A stretch of 64,000 nucleotides of DNA from Pseudoalteromonas sp. TB64 (GTDB lineage: Bacteria; Pseudomonadota; Gammaproteobacteria; Enterobacterales; Alteromonadaceae). Below, one piece after another: positions 46,655 to 57,144 of the stretch. Location of the stretch: contig NZ_AUTQ01000230.1 of assembly GCF_000498095.1 (NCBI RefSeq), positions 1,231 through 65,230 of the forward strand, given 5' to 3'. The stretch's first letter is position 1. Every line of letters begins with the position of its first letter. The notes beneath the pieces were generated by a model. It saw only the letters and a list, made by a program, of their open reading frames with translations. It searched no databases and was not told where the DNA came from. The position numbers were made by a program, and so were the translations under genes.

Positions 46655-47803
46655 ATGAATATTCTAATTTTAGGTGCTGGTCAATTAGCTCGAATGATGA
46701 GTCTTGCCGGTGCACCACTTAATTTAAATGTGGTTGCTTACGATGTAGGCAGCAAAAAAATCATGCACCCGTTAACTGGTGAAGTTTATACAACAACACT
46801 AGAGCAGGCTATTGTAGACGCTGACGCAATTACAGCAGAATTTGAACACATTCCTGATGATGTATTAACACTTTGTTGTAATAGCAATAAGTTTTACCCA
46901 GGAAAAGCGGCCATTAAAACTGGCGGCGACCGTGCTCTTGAAAAAGCATTACTTGATAAAACCGACGTAGCGTGTGCGCCGTATCAATTAATTACTGAAA
47001 AAGCACATCTAGAACAAGCTGTTAAAAGTTTAGGTAAGCCATTAGTCATTAAAACCTGCCAAGCGGGTTATGATGGTAAAGGTCAATGGCGTTTAAAATC
47101 TGACTTAGAAATAGATAAAATTTGGTCAGAAATGGCAGACTTTATTGCCTCTGGCACAGAGCAAGCACCGCACACTATTATTGCAGAAAAAATGATCCCA
47201 TTTGATCGCGAAGTCTCCATTATTGGCGCACGCGATATACACGGTAACGTTGCTATATACCCATTAACAGAAAATGAGCACACAGATGGTGTGCTAACGT
47301 TTTCTATTGCAGGTAAAAATAATCATAGCGTGCAAACTCAAGCCACTACTGCATTTACAAAGTTAGCGAATGAACTTAATTATGTAGGCGTGCTAGCTAT
47401 TGAGTTTTTTGACGTACAAGGCACGTTGCTTGTTAACGAAATTGCTCCACGTGTTCATAACTCTGGTCATTGGACGCAGCAGGGATGTCATTGTTCGCAG
47501 TTTGAAAACCACATGCGCGCTGTTGCAGGCTTACCTTTGGGTAACACTGAGCTTAAACAAATCACCGCGATGATAAATGTTCTTGGTCAACCAAGCATTC
47601 CAGCTGACGTTCTAAAGTTTACAGATGTTACTAGCCATTGGTATGGTAAAGCACCAAAGCCTGGGCGTAAGATGGGTCATATAAACGTATCGGCAGATAG
47701 TATGAACGACTTGGCTGATAAAGTTGGAGAGCTCACAGAATATTTACCTGAGGAACAATACCCAGGTCTTTTAAAAGCGGCTGCAAACCTAATTTTACAT
47801 TAA
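46655..47803 (+). CDS. purK: N5-carboxyaminoimidazole ribonucleotide synthase
   Basis: ATP-grasp enzyme, 382 aa, makes N5-CAIR from AIR, ATP and bicarbonate. N-terminal GAGQLARMMSLAG (residues 7-19), ATP-grasp region VIKTCQAGYDGKGQWR and IIAEKMIPFDREVSI, and EIAPRVHNSGHWTQQGCHCSQFENH with the conserved metal and substrate contacts. Slightly longer than the E. coli enzyme (355). Complete. Confidence 0.97.
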   Translation: MNILILGAGQLARMMSLAGAPLNLNVVAYDVGSKKIMHPLTGEVYTTTLEQAIVDADAITAEFEHIPDDVLTLCCNSNKFYPGKAAIKTGGDRALEKALLDKTDVACAPYQLITEKAHLEQAVKSLGKPLVIKTCQAGYDGKGQWRLKSDLEIDKIWSEMADFIASGTEQAPHTIIAEKMIPFDREVSIIGARDIHGNVAIYPLTENEHTDGVLTFSIAGKNNHSVQTQATTAFTKLANELNYVGVLAIEFFDVQGTLLVNEIAPRVHNSGHWTQQGCHCSQFENHMRAVAGLPLGNTELKQITAMINVLGQPSIPADVLKFTDVTSHWYGKAPKPGRKMGHINVSADSMNDLADKVGELTEYLPEEQYPGLLKAAANLILH

Positions 47804-47825
47804 ACAATTAATTCTTTGTTTTACT

Positions 47826-47854
47826 AAATGCCGAGCTTGCTCGGCATTTTTTTT
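47826..47854 (+). terminator. Terminator of purEK
   Basis: AATGCCGAGC and GCTCGGCATT pair in a tight hairpin, followed by eight T, 22 bases after the purK stop. Confidence 0.9.
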
Positions 47855-47928
47855 GATTAAATAAAGCGCTTGGTTATCGAGTTTGTGAAATAATAAAGTT
47901 GTCTACAATTTTACAGTGAAATTATTTA

Positions 47929-49095
47929 ATGAAACTTAAAGCAATTTATAGCGCAATACTTGTTGCGGCTTCTTTCAGTATAAATGCATTTGCATCAGAC
48001 TCTCTTCGTGTTGCTACATTTAATGTCAGCATGGATGCAACAAATCACACACCTAAAGGCGAGCAAGTTAAAAGCGATGCCTTGGTTAACGCACTTAAAT
48101 CAAATAACCAACAAATTAAAAATATTGCTGAAATAATTCAACGTGTTCGTCCTGATATTATTTTACTTAATGAGTTTGATTTTATACCTAAAGAGCAAGG
48201 TGTAGAGTACTTTAATAAGCACTATTTAAATGTAAGTCAGCAAAAGCAAGATGCTATAAATTATCCTTATTTTTATATAGCGCCTGTTAACACCGGTTTA
48301 GCAACAGAATTTGATTTAGATAACGATGGTAAAAAAAATGGCGTAATGGGCGATGCACAAGGTTTTGGCTTTTTTGAAGGGCATTACGGCATGGTCGTGC
48401 TTTCTAAATTCCCAATTGATTTTGATAAAATAAGAACGTTGCAAACCTTTAAATACAAAGACATGCCTAACGCGCAAATGCCATTAATGCCTAAAACAGG
48501 TGAAAACTGGTATAACGAGCAAGAATGGCAAGCACTGAGACTGAGCTCTAAGTCGTTTTGGGATTTACCTGTTACTGTAAACAACAAGACCATACATGTA
48601 CTTGCATCGCACCCAACGCCACCGGTGTTTGATGGCGAAGAAAATCGTAATGGTAAACGTAATCATGACGAAGTAAGGCTAATTGCCGATTATGTAGCAA
48701 ATGCTAATTACATTTACGATGACCAAGGTAAAAAAGGGGGGCTAAAAGCCGATTCTCGCTTTGTTATTTTAGGCGATTTAAATGCAGCTCCCGAGGGCGA
48801 CAAAGCACGTACTAATACAACCGATCAAATACTTAAAAATCCACTCATTAACGCCAGCTTTACTCCAAAAAGTACAGGCGCTAAAGAGCAATATAGCAGT
48901 GTACCTTATGGGCAAAACTACAGTGCAAATTGGCAGGCTCGAGTAGATTACGTACTACCGTCAAATTATGGATTAAAAATTAAAAACGGCGGTGTGTTTT
49001 GGCCAAGTAAAACAAGCGATGAGCATCGTTTAATTGAAGATAGAAACGCTTCAAGCGATCATCGACTGGTTTGGCTTGATTTAATAGTTGAATAA
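47929..49095 (+). CDS. Exported endonuclease/exonuclease/phosphatase-family protein
   Basis: 388 aa. Signal peptide MKLKAIYSAILVAASFSINAFA, then the EEP fold: RVATFNVSMDA, RPDIILLNEFDF (Glu metal ligand), VILGDLNAAPEGDKA (Asp/Asn pair) and the C-terminal SSDHRLVWLDL (Asp-His). These are the four metal/active-site clusters. Substrate unknown; similar exported proteins act on nucleic acids or phosphate esters. No GlyGly-CTERM is present. Single gene. Confidence 0.9.
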   Translation: MKLKAIYSAILVAASFSINAFASDSLRVATFNVSMDATNHTPKGEQVKSDALVNALKSNNQQIKNIAEIIQRVRPDIILLNEFDFIPKEQGVEYFNKHYLNVSQQKQDAINYPYFYIAPVNTGLATEFDLDNDGKKNGVMGDAQGFGFFEGHYGMVVLSKFPIDFDKIRTLQTFKYKDMPNAQMPLMPKTGENWYNEQEWQALRLSSKSFWDLPVTVNNKTIHVLASHPTPPVFDGEENRNGKRNHDEVRLIADYVANANYIYDDQGKKGGLKADSRFVILGDLNAAPEGDKARTNTTDQILKNPLINASFTPKSTGAKEQYSSVPYGQNYSANWQARVDYVLPSNYGLKIKNGGVFWPSKTSDEHRLIEDRNASSDHRLVWLDLIVE

Positions 49096-49230
49096 GCATA
49101 ACCAAACGGCTGTAAAGCGCTATTAAACTGAGCTTTACCTTGTTTAATAGCTATTTATCTTAAAAAATTGCAATAACTTGAGTACTTCTGCTTAAATACG
49201 GTCTAATTATAATAACTGTATAGAAGCACT

Positions 49231-51738
49231 ATGATTTTTAATTTTTCTTCATCTAAAACGTTAGTGGCATTAGCTGTTGCCTCAAGTGTGATGCTTGCAG
49301 GTTGTGCTGCTACAGCAAACACTTCTTCTCCAACACAGCAAAGTGCTTTACCAGCAACTAATGTTGCTGCGGTTGTAAACACGCCAGCAGATATCGGCTC
49401 ACAAAAAATAACGTTAGAACAAGCAATGGCCGATCCTGATTGGATGGGCAATCAACCAGAGAGCGCTTATTGGGCTAGCGATTCGGCTACTATTATTTAT
49501 GCTCAAAAAGAGCAAGGTAATACACTACGCGATTTATTTAGCCAATCGGTTACTAGCCAAACAGCAGAGCAGGTAGCACTTAATAAACTTCATACTGTGG
49601 GTTCAAATAAAGCTGTTTATTCAAAAAATAAAACAATGGCTGCCTATACGTTTAAAGGCAATGTGTTTGTTAAAAACCTAAAAACCGGTGAACTTAAACA
49701 AATTACAGCGACATCAGCAAGCGAATCTAAACCACAATTTTTAAATAATGGCGATTTAGTTTACCGCCAAGGCAATGTATTTTTTAAAGTTGATTTAAAA
49801 ACAGGCTTAACGAGCGAGCTTGCTAACTTAAAACTTGGTGATGAGCCAAAAGGGATTGAAGAGCCAAGCACGTATATTGCTAAAGAGCAGCATAAATTGA
49901 TTAAGTTTGTGGCGCTTCAACAAAAAAACAAAAAAGATAAGCAAGCACGTAATGAGCAAATTAATGAACAAAACGATTCAATTGCTAACACGGCTTACTA
50001 CTTAGGTGATGGTAATAAAGTTGCAGAAGCACAGCTTTCGCCAAATGGTGATGCGCTGTTAGTCGTTGTACAAAAGCAAACAGATTGGCGCGGTGATGGC
50101 GATATTATGCCTAACTACATTACAAATGACGCCACTATAGAACCTAAAAAAGCACGCCGCCGTGTTGCAGATGCTAAAGAAGAAACATCGCAGCTTGTGT
50201 ACATCAATTTAACTAACAAAGAGCAAACATCACTTAGCTTTAATACCTTACCGGGCTTTGATGAAGATGTTTTAGCCGCAGTTAAAAAAGAAAACTATGC
50301 ACGTGATGGTAAAACATATAAGTCTAAAAAGGCGCCTCGTGGCATTAACCTTATTATGGACTGGGGGTTTGAGCAAAGCCCAATAGTATGGAACGATGAC
50401 GGCTCGCAAGTAGCTGTCATGCTTGAAGCATGGGACAACAAAGACCGCTGGCTTGCTACCGTTGATTTTAAAAACAACAAACTTGTCTCGCAACATCGCC
50501 TGCATGACGATGCATGGATTGCTTACGCGTTTAACGACTTTGGTTGGTTACATAACTCAAACACGCTTTATTACCTATCGGAAGAGTCAGGTTACAGCCA
50601 GCTTTATAAAAAACCAATTAACGGCAAAGCAACTGCGCTAACACAAGGCCAATTTGAGGTTTCTAACTTAACGCTTGCCAGCGATGACAGCGCAATTTAT
50701 TACAAAGCGAATGTTGAGCACCCAGGCCTGTACGAAATTTACCGTGTTAACCCACAAACAGGTAATAGCGAGCAAGTAACTGATTTAAATGGTATGACCG
50801 ATTACACGTTAAGCCCTGATGAAACCAAGTTACTCCTTAAGCACTCAACAATTACAATGCCTAATGAGCTTTATGTAGCAGATGCTAAAGCAAATACAAA
50901 AGCAACGCGATTAACGCACACTGTGTCGGATGAGTTTTTAGCTAAAAAACTAACTGCCCCTAAAATTGTTGCTGTGCCATCGAGCCATACTGATCAACCA
51001 ATATACGCAAAAGTGTACTACCCAGCTGATTACGTAGAAGGTGAAGTAGGCAAAAACCGCAAAGCGGTTATTTTTAACCACGGCGCGGGTTACTTACAAA
51101 ACTCACATATGGGGTTTTCGGTTTATTTTCGTGAATTTATGTTTCATTCATTACTCGCAGATGAAGGTTATATAGTGATGGATATGGATTACCGCGCATC
51201 TAAAGGTTACGGACGTGATTGGCGTACCGCAATTTATCGTCAAATGGGGACTCCTGAAACACAAGATTTAGCCGATGGCGTTAAATGGATGGCACAAAAT
51301 GCCAATGTTGATACTAAAGCAGTCGGTACTTATGGCGGCTCATACGGCGGCTTTATGACCTTTATGGCATTGTTTACTGCGCCTGAGTTATTTCAATCGG
51401 GTGCTGCACTTAGACCTGTTACTGATTGGGCACATTACAATACAGGTTACACGGCTAATATATTAAACCACCCTGACGTTGACCCAATTGCATATGAGCG
51501 CAGCTCACCAATTTATTACGCTGAGGGCTTAAACAAACGTTTATTAATTAACTCACCAATGGTTGACGATAATGTGTTTTTTCAAGATTCAGTACGTTTA
51601 GTGCAGCGTTTAATTGAGCTTGAAAAACAAAACTTTGAAACAGCTATATTCCCTGTTGAACCACATGGCTTTGTTCAGCCTTCAAGCTGGTTAGACGAAT
51701 ATCGTCGTATTTATAAGTTATTTAAAGAAACACTTTAA
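49231..51738 (+). CDS. S9-family prolyl oligopeptidase lipoprotein
   Basis: 835 aa. Signal peptide with lipobox LAGC, lipidated Cys25. A long beta-propeller region covers about residues 60-600 (TolB/DPP-IV-like repeats such as NDDGSQVAVMLEAW). The C-terminal hydrolase has GTYGGSYGGFMTF with Ser704, Asp in SPMVDDNVFF and His in VEPHGFVQPSSW. It probably digests oligopeptides in the periplasm or outside. A strong bidirectional terminator follows. Confidence 0.94.
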   Translation: MIFNFSSSKTLVALAVASSVMLAGCAATANTSSPTQQSALPATNVAAVVNTPADIGSQKITLEQAMADPDWMGNQPESAYWASDSATIIYAQKEQGNTLRDLFSQSVTSQTAEQVALNKLHTVGSNKAVYSKNKTMAAYTFKGNVFVKNLKTGELKQITATSASESKPQFLNNGDLVYRQGNVFFKVDLKTGLTSELANLKLGDEPKGIEEPSTYIAKEQHKLIKFVALQQKNKKDKQARNEQINEQNDSIANTAYYLGDGNKVAEAQLSPNGDALLVVVQKQTDWRGDGDIMPNYITNDATIEPKKARRRVADAKEETSQLVYINLTNKEQTSLSFNTLPGFDEDVLAAVKKENYARDGKTYKSKKAPRGINLIMDWGFEQSPIVWNDDGSQVAVMLEAWDNKDRWLATVDFKNNKLVSQHRLHDDAWIAYAFNDFGWLHNSNTLYYLSEESGYSQLYKKPINGKATALTQGQFEVSNLTLASDDSAIYYKANVEHPGLYEIYRVNPQTGNSEQVTDLNGMTDYTLSPDETKLLLKHSTITMPNELYVADAKANTKATRLTHTVSDEFLAKKLTAPKIVAVPSSHTDQPIYAKVYYPADYVEGEVGKNRKAVIFNHGAGYLQNSHMGFSVYFREFMFHSLLADEGYIVMDMDYRASKGYGRDWRTAIYRQMGTPETQDLADGVKWMAQNANVDTKAVGTYGGSYGGFMTFMALFTAPELFQSGAALRPVTDWAHYNTGYTANILNHPDVDPIAYERSSPIYYAEGLNKRLLINSPMVDDNVFFQDSVRLVQRLIELEKQNFETAIFPVEPHGFVQPSSWLDEYRRIYKLFKETL

Positions 51739-51767
51739 TTCTTAATTCTTAAAGTATAAAAACAAAC

Positions 51768-51805
51768 ACGCCGCGTTAGTTAAATAAACTAACGCGGCGT
51801 TTTTT
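51768..51805. terminator. Bidirectional terminator between S9 peptidase and rhombosortase
   Basis: ACGCCGCGTTAGTT and AACTAACGCGGCGT form a 14-bp GC-rich stem with a five-base loop and T run. It ends both convergent genes. Confidence 0.92.
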
Positions 51806-51819
51806 GGATTGAACAAAAA

Positions 51820-52446
51820 TTACACTTTGTTTTTCTTTTTTAAGTATTCAACAATCAGCGGTATGGCTAATAAAGTGCCGCCAATTACGCCAATCAAATG
51901 CGCATCAATAGCGACAGTAGAGTTAATAAGTTTGCCTATATCAGCATTAGGACCACTAAATTGCTCAAACGCTATTTTAATCCATACACCAATAAATAAT
52001 AAATAACCCGATTTAAGCCCTACGGTTATGTCTTTAACTGCGCCCCAAATGAGCACGCCATGAAGCAATGCGCTTAAACCAGTATAAATATGGATACTTG
52101 GACAAAACCAGTACACACCTAAACCACACCAAAGTGCCAACGTACATATATTAAATGCATAGCGAGTAGGGGATGTATATTCACCATGTAGTAACCAAAT
52201 TAATAAAACACCGCTGGCATTTAAACCTAAATGAGCCCAATTAGCATGTACAAACTGGCTGGTAAATATTCTCCATAGCTCTCCTTGATTAACTAAAGGT
52301 CGGTTAAATTCAAGTAAATTATTTAAATCAAATGCAGCAAAAATGGTACTAAAAAGCAGCAAAGTTATAGGCGGTAATAAATAACGTGGTTGTAGTGGTA
52401 AATTAAACATTTTATTGTAATTTTTTAGTATAAATTTTTGCATATT
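51820..52446 (-). CDS. rrtA: Rhombosortase
   Basis: Rhomboid-type intramembrane serine protease of the rhombosortase group, which processes GlyGly-CTERM proteins. 208 aa from the ATG at 52446. About six spans; the first cytoplasmic segment RYLLPPITLLLFSTIF, HANWAHLGLNASGVLLIWLLHGEY, the nucleophile-like TGLSALLHGVLIWG (Ser with a following His two residues later) and AIDAHLIGVIGG with the catalytic His region. A longer start at 52539 would overlap the divergent ggt gene and lacks homology. No GlyGly-CTERM substrate lies within this window. Confidence 0.8.
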   Translation of the reverse strand, partial: NMQKFILKNYNKMFNLPLQPRYLLPPITLLLFSTIFAAFDLNNLLEFNRPLVNQGELWRIFTSQFVHANWAHLGLNASGVLLIWLLHGEYTSPTRYAFNICTLALWCGLGVYWFCPSIHIYTGLSALLHGVLIWGAVKDITVGLKSGYLLFIGVWIKIAFEQFSGPNADIGKLINSTVAIDAHLIGVIGGTLLAIPLIVEYLKKKNKV

Positions 52447-52507
52447 GTGCCCGTTTAACTTTAAGATGCCAATTACCTCATCGTAATTAAGTGTTTTTAG
52501 TATTTTT

Positions 52508-54280
52508 ATGCATTTTAAACTTAACTCATTATTTGCCATTAGCCTGTGCGCGGTAACATTGCCTTCTTTTGCACAGCAAACAATTGAAACTCGCGAACCA
52601 GAAGCAGCAACAGGTCTTATTCATAAACAAGTTGTGACTGGTGATAAGTATATGGTTGCAGCAGCAAACCCATATGCTTCTCAAGCTGGGCAACGTATTT
52701 TAGCTCAAGGCGGTAGCGCAGTTGATGCTGCTATTGCTACTCAACTAGTACTTACCTTAGTTGAACCGCAATCGTCGGGAATTGGTGGTGGTACATTTAT
52801 GATGTATTACAACAAAGCAAACAATAAGCTAACAAGTTTTGATGGTCGTGAAACTGCACCTGCAGATGCAGATGAAACCTTGTTTTTAGATAAACATGGT
52901 AAAGCAGTAAAATGGATTGAAGCTGTTGTTGGCGGACGCTCTGTTGGCGTACCAGGTATTTTACATGCTTTTGCTAGTGCACATAAACAATACGGCACCT
53001 TACCGTGGAGTGAATTATTTACACCCGCAATAGAACTTGCTGAGCAGGGTTTTGTGGTGTCGCCTCGTTTACACGGCCTATTAGCGCGCCAACTAAATCC
53101 GGGTGTAATGAGCATGCCGGTAATTAACGAATATTTTTACCCTAATGGAAAATTAATTGAAGCGGGCACGGTTAAAAAAAACCAGCCACTTGCAGATTTA
53201 TACAAAGACATTGCAAAACAGGGGATTGATGCGTTTTATAAAGGCGATAACGCTAAACAAATGGTTAATGCAGTTCAAAACTCTAAAATCGCACCTGGTA
53301 AATTAAGCGTACAAGACTTAGCTGATTACAAAAGTAAAGAACGAGACGCCGTATGTATTGAATACCGTGCTTATAACGTATGTTCAATGGCACCACCAAG
53401 CAGTGGCGGTGTAGCGGTACTGCAAATGCTAGGCTTGCTTGAGCATAAAGATATGGCTGCCCTTAAACCAAATGGCGAAAAAGCAATTCATTACTTTAGC
53501 CAAGCATCGCGTATTGCATTTGCTGATCGTGACGTATACATGGGCGACCCCGACTTTACGCAAGTACCAACAAAAGAGTTACTAAACAAAGACTATATTG
53601 CATCACGCGCTAAATTAATTACCGAAACAGACCAAAAAGCCGTAGCCGGTAATCCAGTCGGGTATTTAAGTTATGCAATGGATGATTCTTATGAGTTGCC
53701 GTCAACGTCGCACGTATCGATTGTAGATAGTAAAGGTAACGCAGTGTCGATGACCAGCTCTATTGAAATGGCATTTGGCTCTACAGTTATGGTTAACGGA
53801 TTTATTTTAAATAACCAATTAACTGATTTTTCGCTTTCTCCGCGCATTAACGGCAAACTTGTTGCTAACCGTGTAGAAGCCGGTAAGCGCCCGCGTAGCT
53901 CTATGTCACCTGTAATGGTATTTAATAAAGATGGCAGCTTACGTTTAGTTGTAGGCTCACCAGGTGGTAGTCGTATTATTGATTACGTAGCGCAAGTGGT
54001 GGTTGGGGTTATTGATTGGAATTTATCAGCGCAAGATGCGATTAACTTACCTCGTACAACAAATCGTAACGATTACACCAGTCTTGAAAAAGGCACAGCG
54101 CTTGAAGCAATTGCACCTGCATTAACTAAACGTGGGCATAATGTGCGCGTTATCGATTTAAACTCAGGCTTACATGCTGTTGAAGTGAAAAACAACAAAC
54201 TGTATGGCGGTGCCGACCCTCGTCGCGAAGGTGTTGCGTTGTCTGATTTAACGAAGAAAAACGCCACTATCAAATTTTAA
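52508..54280 (+). CDS. ggt: Gamma-glutamyltransferase
   Basis: Periplasmic gamma-glutamyl hydrolase/transferase, an autoprocessed proenzyme, 590 aa. Signal peptide to about residue 22 (AVTLPSFAQQ). The large-subunit core has GGSAVDAAIATQLVLTLVEPQSSGIGGG. The processing/catalytic threonine is T400 in PSTSHVSIVD, which is TSH where many homologues have TTH. Substrate-binding GSTVMVNGFILNNQLTDFS and SPGGSRII follow. Roles in glutathione turnover. It is divergent from rhombosortase, and the start regions are adjacent. Confidence 0.93.
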   Translation: MHFKLNSLFAISLCAVTLPSFAQQTIETREPEAATGLIHKQVVTGDKYMVAAANPYASQAGQRILAQGGSAVDAAIATQLVLTLVEPQSSGIGGGTFMMYYNKANNKLTSFDGRETAPADADETLFLDKHGKAVKWIEAVVGGRSVGVPGILHAFASAHKQYGTLPWSELFTPAIELAEQGFVVSPRLHGLLARQLNPGVMSMPVINEYFYPNGKLIEAGTVKKNQPLADLYKDIAKQGIDAFYKGDNAKQMVNAVQNSKIAPGKLSVQDLADYKSKERDAVCIEYRAYNVCSMAPPSSGGVAVLQMLGLLEHKDMAALKPNGEKAIHYFSQASRIAFADRDVYMGDPDFTQVPTKELLNKDYIASRAKLITETDQKAVAGNPVGYLSYAMDDSYELPSTSHVSIVDSKGNAVSMTSSIEMAFGSTVMVNGFILNNQLTDFSLSPRINGKLVANRVEAGKRPRSSMSPVMVFNKDGSLRLVVGSPGGSRIIDYVAQVVVGVIDWNLSAQDAINLPRTTNRNDYTSLEKGTALEAIAPALTKRGHNVRVIDLNSGLHAVEVKNNKLYGGADPRREGVALSDLTKKNATIKF

Positions 54281-54290
54281 ATTATATAAA

Positions 54291-54435
54291 TACCCAAGCC
54301 ATCTAAAGAGAGTTTAGACGTTATTTATGCTGCTTTTTTGATTTTAGTAATAGGGTGACTATTATTTACAATCAATGGGTTGCATAAATAACGTTTAATT
54401 CCAACTGAAACTCGCATCTTAAGGCAGCTTGGGTA
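54291..54435. repeat. MITE-like inverted-repeat element between ggt and maeA
   Basis: About 145 bp bounded by TACCCAAGC (54291-54299) and its complement GCTTGGGTA (54427-54435). Inside, ACGTTATTTATGC (54318-54330) and GCATAAATAACGT (54382-54394) form a 13-bp perfect inverted repeat. The outer parts also pair imperfectly. Non-coding. The right end supplies a TATAAT that maeA might use. It differs in sequence from the element after glnS. Confidence 0.75.
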
Positions 54436-54566
54436 TAATACAAGAACGAGTAAAGCTCGTATTTGTATATTCTCATTGGTCTGACAAGTTTCATATTCAT
54501 TGCAATTAAACCTTTAACAATGATAATGGCAGATCATAACTTAAGACTTCGTTAAAGCCTGGAAAT

Positions 54567-56261
54567 ATGACAACAAATACTGATCCAAATTATCTTTACA
54601 TACACCATTCTGGCCCTGGCCTAATTGAAACTCCGCTATTAAATAAAGGCAGTGCCTTTAGCAAAAAAGAACGCGAAAATTTCAATCTTGCTGGTTTACT
54701 TCCTCCACGCTTTGAAACGATTGAAGAGCAAGTTGAACGTTGTTACCAGCAGTACTCAAGCTTTACTGACAACCTTAACAAGCATATTTACTTACGTGCA
54801 ATTCAAGATAATAACGAAACACTTTACTACCGTTTAGTGCGCGATCATCTTGAAGAAATGATGCCAATTATTTATACCCCAACAGTGGGTGATGCCTGTG
54901 AAAAATTCTCAGACATTTACCGCAGTGCACGTGGTCTATTTATTTCGTACGACGATCGTTACCAAATTGACGACATTTTACGTAACGCTACAAAAGGCAA
55001 AGTAAAAGTTATTGTTGTAACCGATGGCGAGCGTATTTTAGGTCTTGGCGATCAAGGCATTGGCGGTATGGGTATCCCAATTGGTAAATTATCACTTTAC
55101 ACTGCGTGTGGTGGTATAAGCCCAGCATATACATTACCTGTAATGCTTGATGTAGGTACTAATAACGAAAAACTTTTAAACGATCCTATGTACATGGGTG
55201 CGCGTCATAAACGTATTGCTCAAGATGAGTACGATGAGTTTTTAGATTTATTTATTAAAGCAGTTAAACGCCGTTGGCCTAGTGTGTTACTTCAGTTTGA
55301 AGATTTTGCACAACCAAATGCAATGCCATTGCTTAAGCGCTACCGCAATGAAATATGTAGCTTTAACGATGACATTCAAGGTACTGCAGCTGTAACTGTT
55401 GGCTCTTTACTTGCTGCATGTCGTGTTAAAAATTCAACGCTAAGCCAGCAAAAAGTAGTTTTTGTTGGTGCAGGTTCTGCTGGTTGTGGTATTGCTGAGC
55501 AAATTATTAGTCAAATGGTTTTTGAAGGCATTACTGAAGCTCAAGCGCGTAGCCAAGTATTTATGGTTGACCGTTTTGGGTTACTTTCAGAGGGAATGGA
55601 AGGCTTACGTGATTTCCAACAAGCATTGGCTCAACCGCAAGATAACTTAAGCGAATGGACTTACAGCGGTGAATACGCATCATTACTTGATGTTATGCAC
55701 TGTGCAGAGCCAGACATTCTAATTGGTGTATCTGGTCAACCGGGTTTATTTACAGAACAAGTAATACGTGCAATGCATGCTGGTTGTGAGCAGCCTGTGA
55801 TTTTCCCATTAAGTAATCCGTCTAAGCAGGTAGAAGCGCTTCCTGAAGATGTAATTAAATGGACCGACGGTAAAGCACTTGTTGCAACCGGTAGCCCATT
55901 TGATCCGGTTGAATATAACGGTGAAATTTTCCCAATCCCACAATGTAACAATAGTTATATTTTTCCAGGTATTGGTTTGGGTGTTATTGCGGCTAAAGCA
56001 ACCCGTATTACGGATGCAATGCTAAGTGTGTCTAGCGAAATGCTTGCTGAGTCTTCACCGCGTGCAAACACAGGTAAAGGTAGTTTATTACCAGCGCTTA
56101 CTGAAATTGAAACGCTAAGTAAGCGAATTGCATTTGCAGTTGCTAAAAAAGCAATTGAAGAGGGCGTTGCCCTTGAGATTTGTGATGATGCGCTATGGGC
56201 TGCAATCGATAGAAATTACTGGTTACCAAAATACCGTAATTACAAACGTTGTAGTGTTTAA
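54567..56261 (+). CDS. maeA: NAD-dependent malic enzyme
   Basis: 564 aa, decarboxylates malate to pyruvate. Malic-domain start ([19 protein letters not shown]), the conserved [13 protein letters not shown], the catalytic [26 protein letters not shown], and metal ligands in [10 protein letters not shown] and [14 protein letters not shown]. The NAD-binding [18 protein letters not shown] follows. Length matches the SfcA/MaeA class. Monocistronic with a terminator. The promoter may lie in the inverted-repeat element. Confidence 0.96.
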   Translation: MTTNTDPNYLYIHHSGPGLIETPLLNKGSAFSKKERENFNLAGLLPPRFETIEEQVERCYQQYSSFTDNLNKHIYLRAIQDNNETLYYRLVRDHLEEMMPIIYTPTVGDACEKFSDIYRSARGLFISYDDRYQIDDILRNATKGKVKVIVVTDGERILGLGDQGIGGMGIPIGKLSLYTACGGISPAYTLPVMLDVGTNNEKLLNDPMYMGARHKRIAQDEYDEFLDLFIKAVKRRWPSVLLQFEDFAQPNAMPLLKRYRNEICSFNDDIQGTAAVTVGSLLAACRVKNSTLSQQKVVFVGAGSAGCGIAEQIISQMVFEGITEAQARSQVFMVDRFGLLSEGMEGLRDFQQALAQPQDNLSEWTYSGEYASLLDVMHCAEPDILIGVSGQPGLFTEQVIRAMHAGCEQPVIFPLSNPSKQVEALPEDVIKWTDGKALVATGSPFDPVEYNGEIFPIPQCNNSYIFPGIGLGVIAAKATRITDAMLSVSSEMLAESSPRANTGKGSLLPALTEIETLSKRIAFAVAKKAIEEGVALEICDDALWAAIDRNYWLPKYRNYKRCSV

Positions 56262-56319
56262 TCACGGTTATACGTAATTTAAAGTAAATGGCGTAATAGC
56301 ATTCGTTACAACGCTTAAC

Positions 56320-56346
56320 AAAAAACAGGCAATTGCCTGTTTTTTT
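56320..56346 (+). terminator. Terminator of maeA
   Basis: AAAAAACAGGCAA and TTGCCTGTTTTTT form a perfect stem with no separate loop; T run of seven. It begins 59 bases after the stop. Confidence 0.9.
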
Positions 56347-56414
56347 GTGCTTGTTCATATTTAATTAACCACGTAAAGTCTTTAATAGCATTTACAAAAT
56401 TAAAGGATCGACTT

Positions 56415-57140
56415 ATGAAAACACTGACTCTCGTTTTAGGTAGTGCACTGGCTTTAAACGTTCTTAGCTTTGATACACTCGCTGCTGCGACCCCCGACTC
56501 TCCTCATATTTATGTTAAAGGCGAAGTCACACTCACAACAATGCCAGATTATGTACAACTTAGCGTTGGAATTACAGAAGTTGATAAAGATTTAATTGCG
56601 GCTAAAAATAAAACCGATTTAACTATCGCTAAAGCAATTAAACTCGTAAAAGAAGTTGGTGTTTTGGAGAATGATATAAACGCGGGGCAAATTTCAATAA
56701 ATCGAGATAGCCAATATAACCGCACTACCGGTAATCAAGAGTTTAACGGCTTTAAGGTTTCTCGCACGCTAACTGTAAAACTTAGTGATATAAATAAATA
56801 CCCAGAGTTACTACAAAGCTTAGTTAACAACGGTATTAACGAAATTAATCAAACGCAGTTTTTAGTAAGTAACTACAACGAACTACATAAAAAAGCGCAA
56901 AAGTTAGCAATTAAAGACGCACGTGACGCTGCAAAAGAATTTAGTGAAGATTATGGCGTTGATTTAAAAGGTTTATACAGCGCATCGCTTAGCCCACTTA
57001 ACGTGCAATCACAGCCTTATATGCGCGCAGAAAAAGTAATGATGGCTGATAGCGCACCAAGTAACTATGTACCTGATGCCTATTATGCAGGAGAGATTAA
57101 AGTAACAGCTTCAAGCTATGCTGTTTACTATATAGATTAA
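56415..57140 (+). CDS. SIMPL-domain (DUF541) exported protein
   Basis: 241 aa, signal peptide MKTLTLVLGSALALNVLSFD ending near TLAA. The SIMPL/DUF541 domain covers most of the rest: IYVKGEVTLTTMPDYVQLSVGITEVDKDL, a central repeat and VSRTLTVKLSDINKYPELLQSLVNNGI, and a C-terminal VTASSYAVYYID. The family is implicated in outer-membrane or periplasmic stress, but the role here is unknown. Ribosome site AAAGGA 9 bases before ATG. Confidence 0.9.
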   Translation: MKTLTLVLGSALALNVLSFDTLAAATPDSPHIYVKGEVTLTTMPDYVQLSVGITEVDKDLIAAKNKTDLTIAKAIKLVKEVGVLENDINAGQISINRDSQYNRTTGNQEFNGFKVSRTLTVKLSDINKYPELLQSLVNNGINEINQTQFLVSNYNELHKKAQKLAIKDARDAAKEFSEDYGVDLKGLYSASLSPLNVQSQPYMRAEKVMMADSAPSNYVPDAYYAGEIKVTASSYAVYYID

Positions 57141-57144
57141 AACT

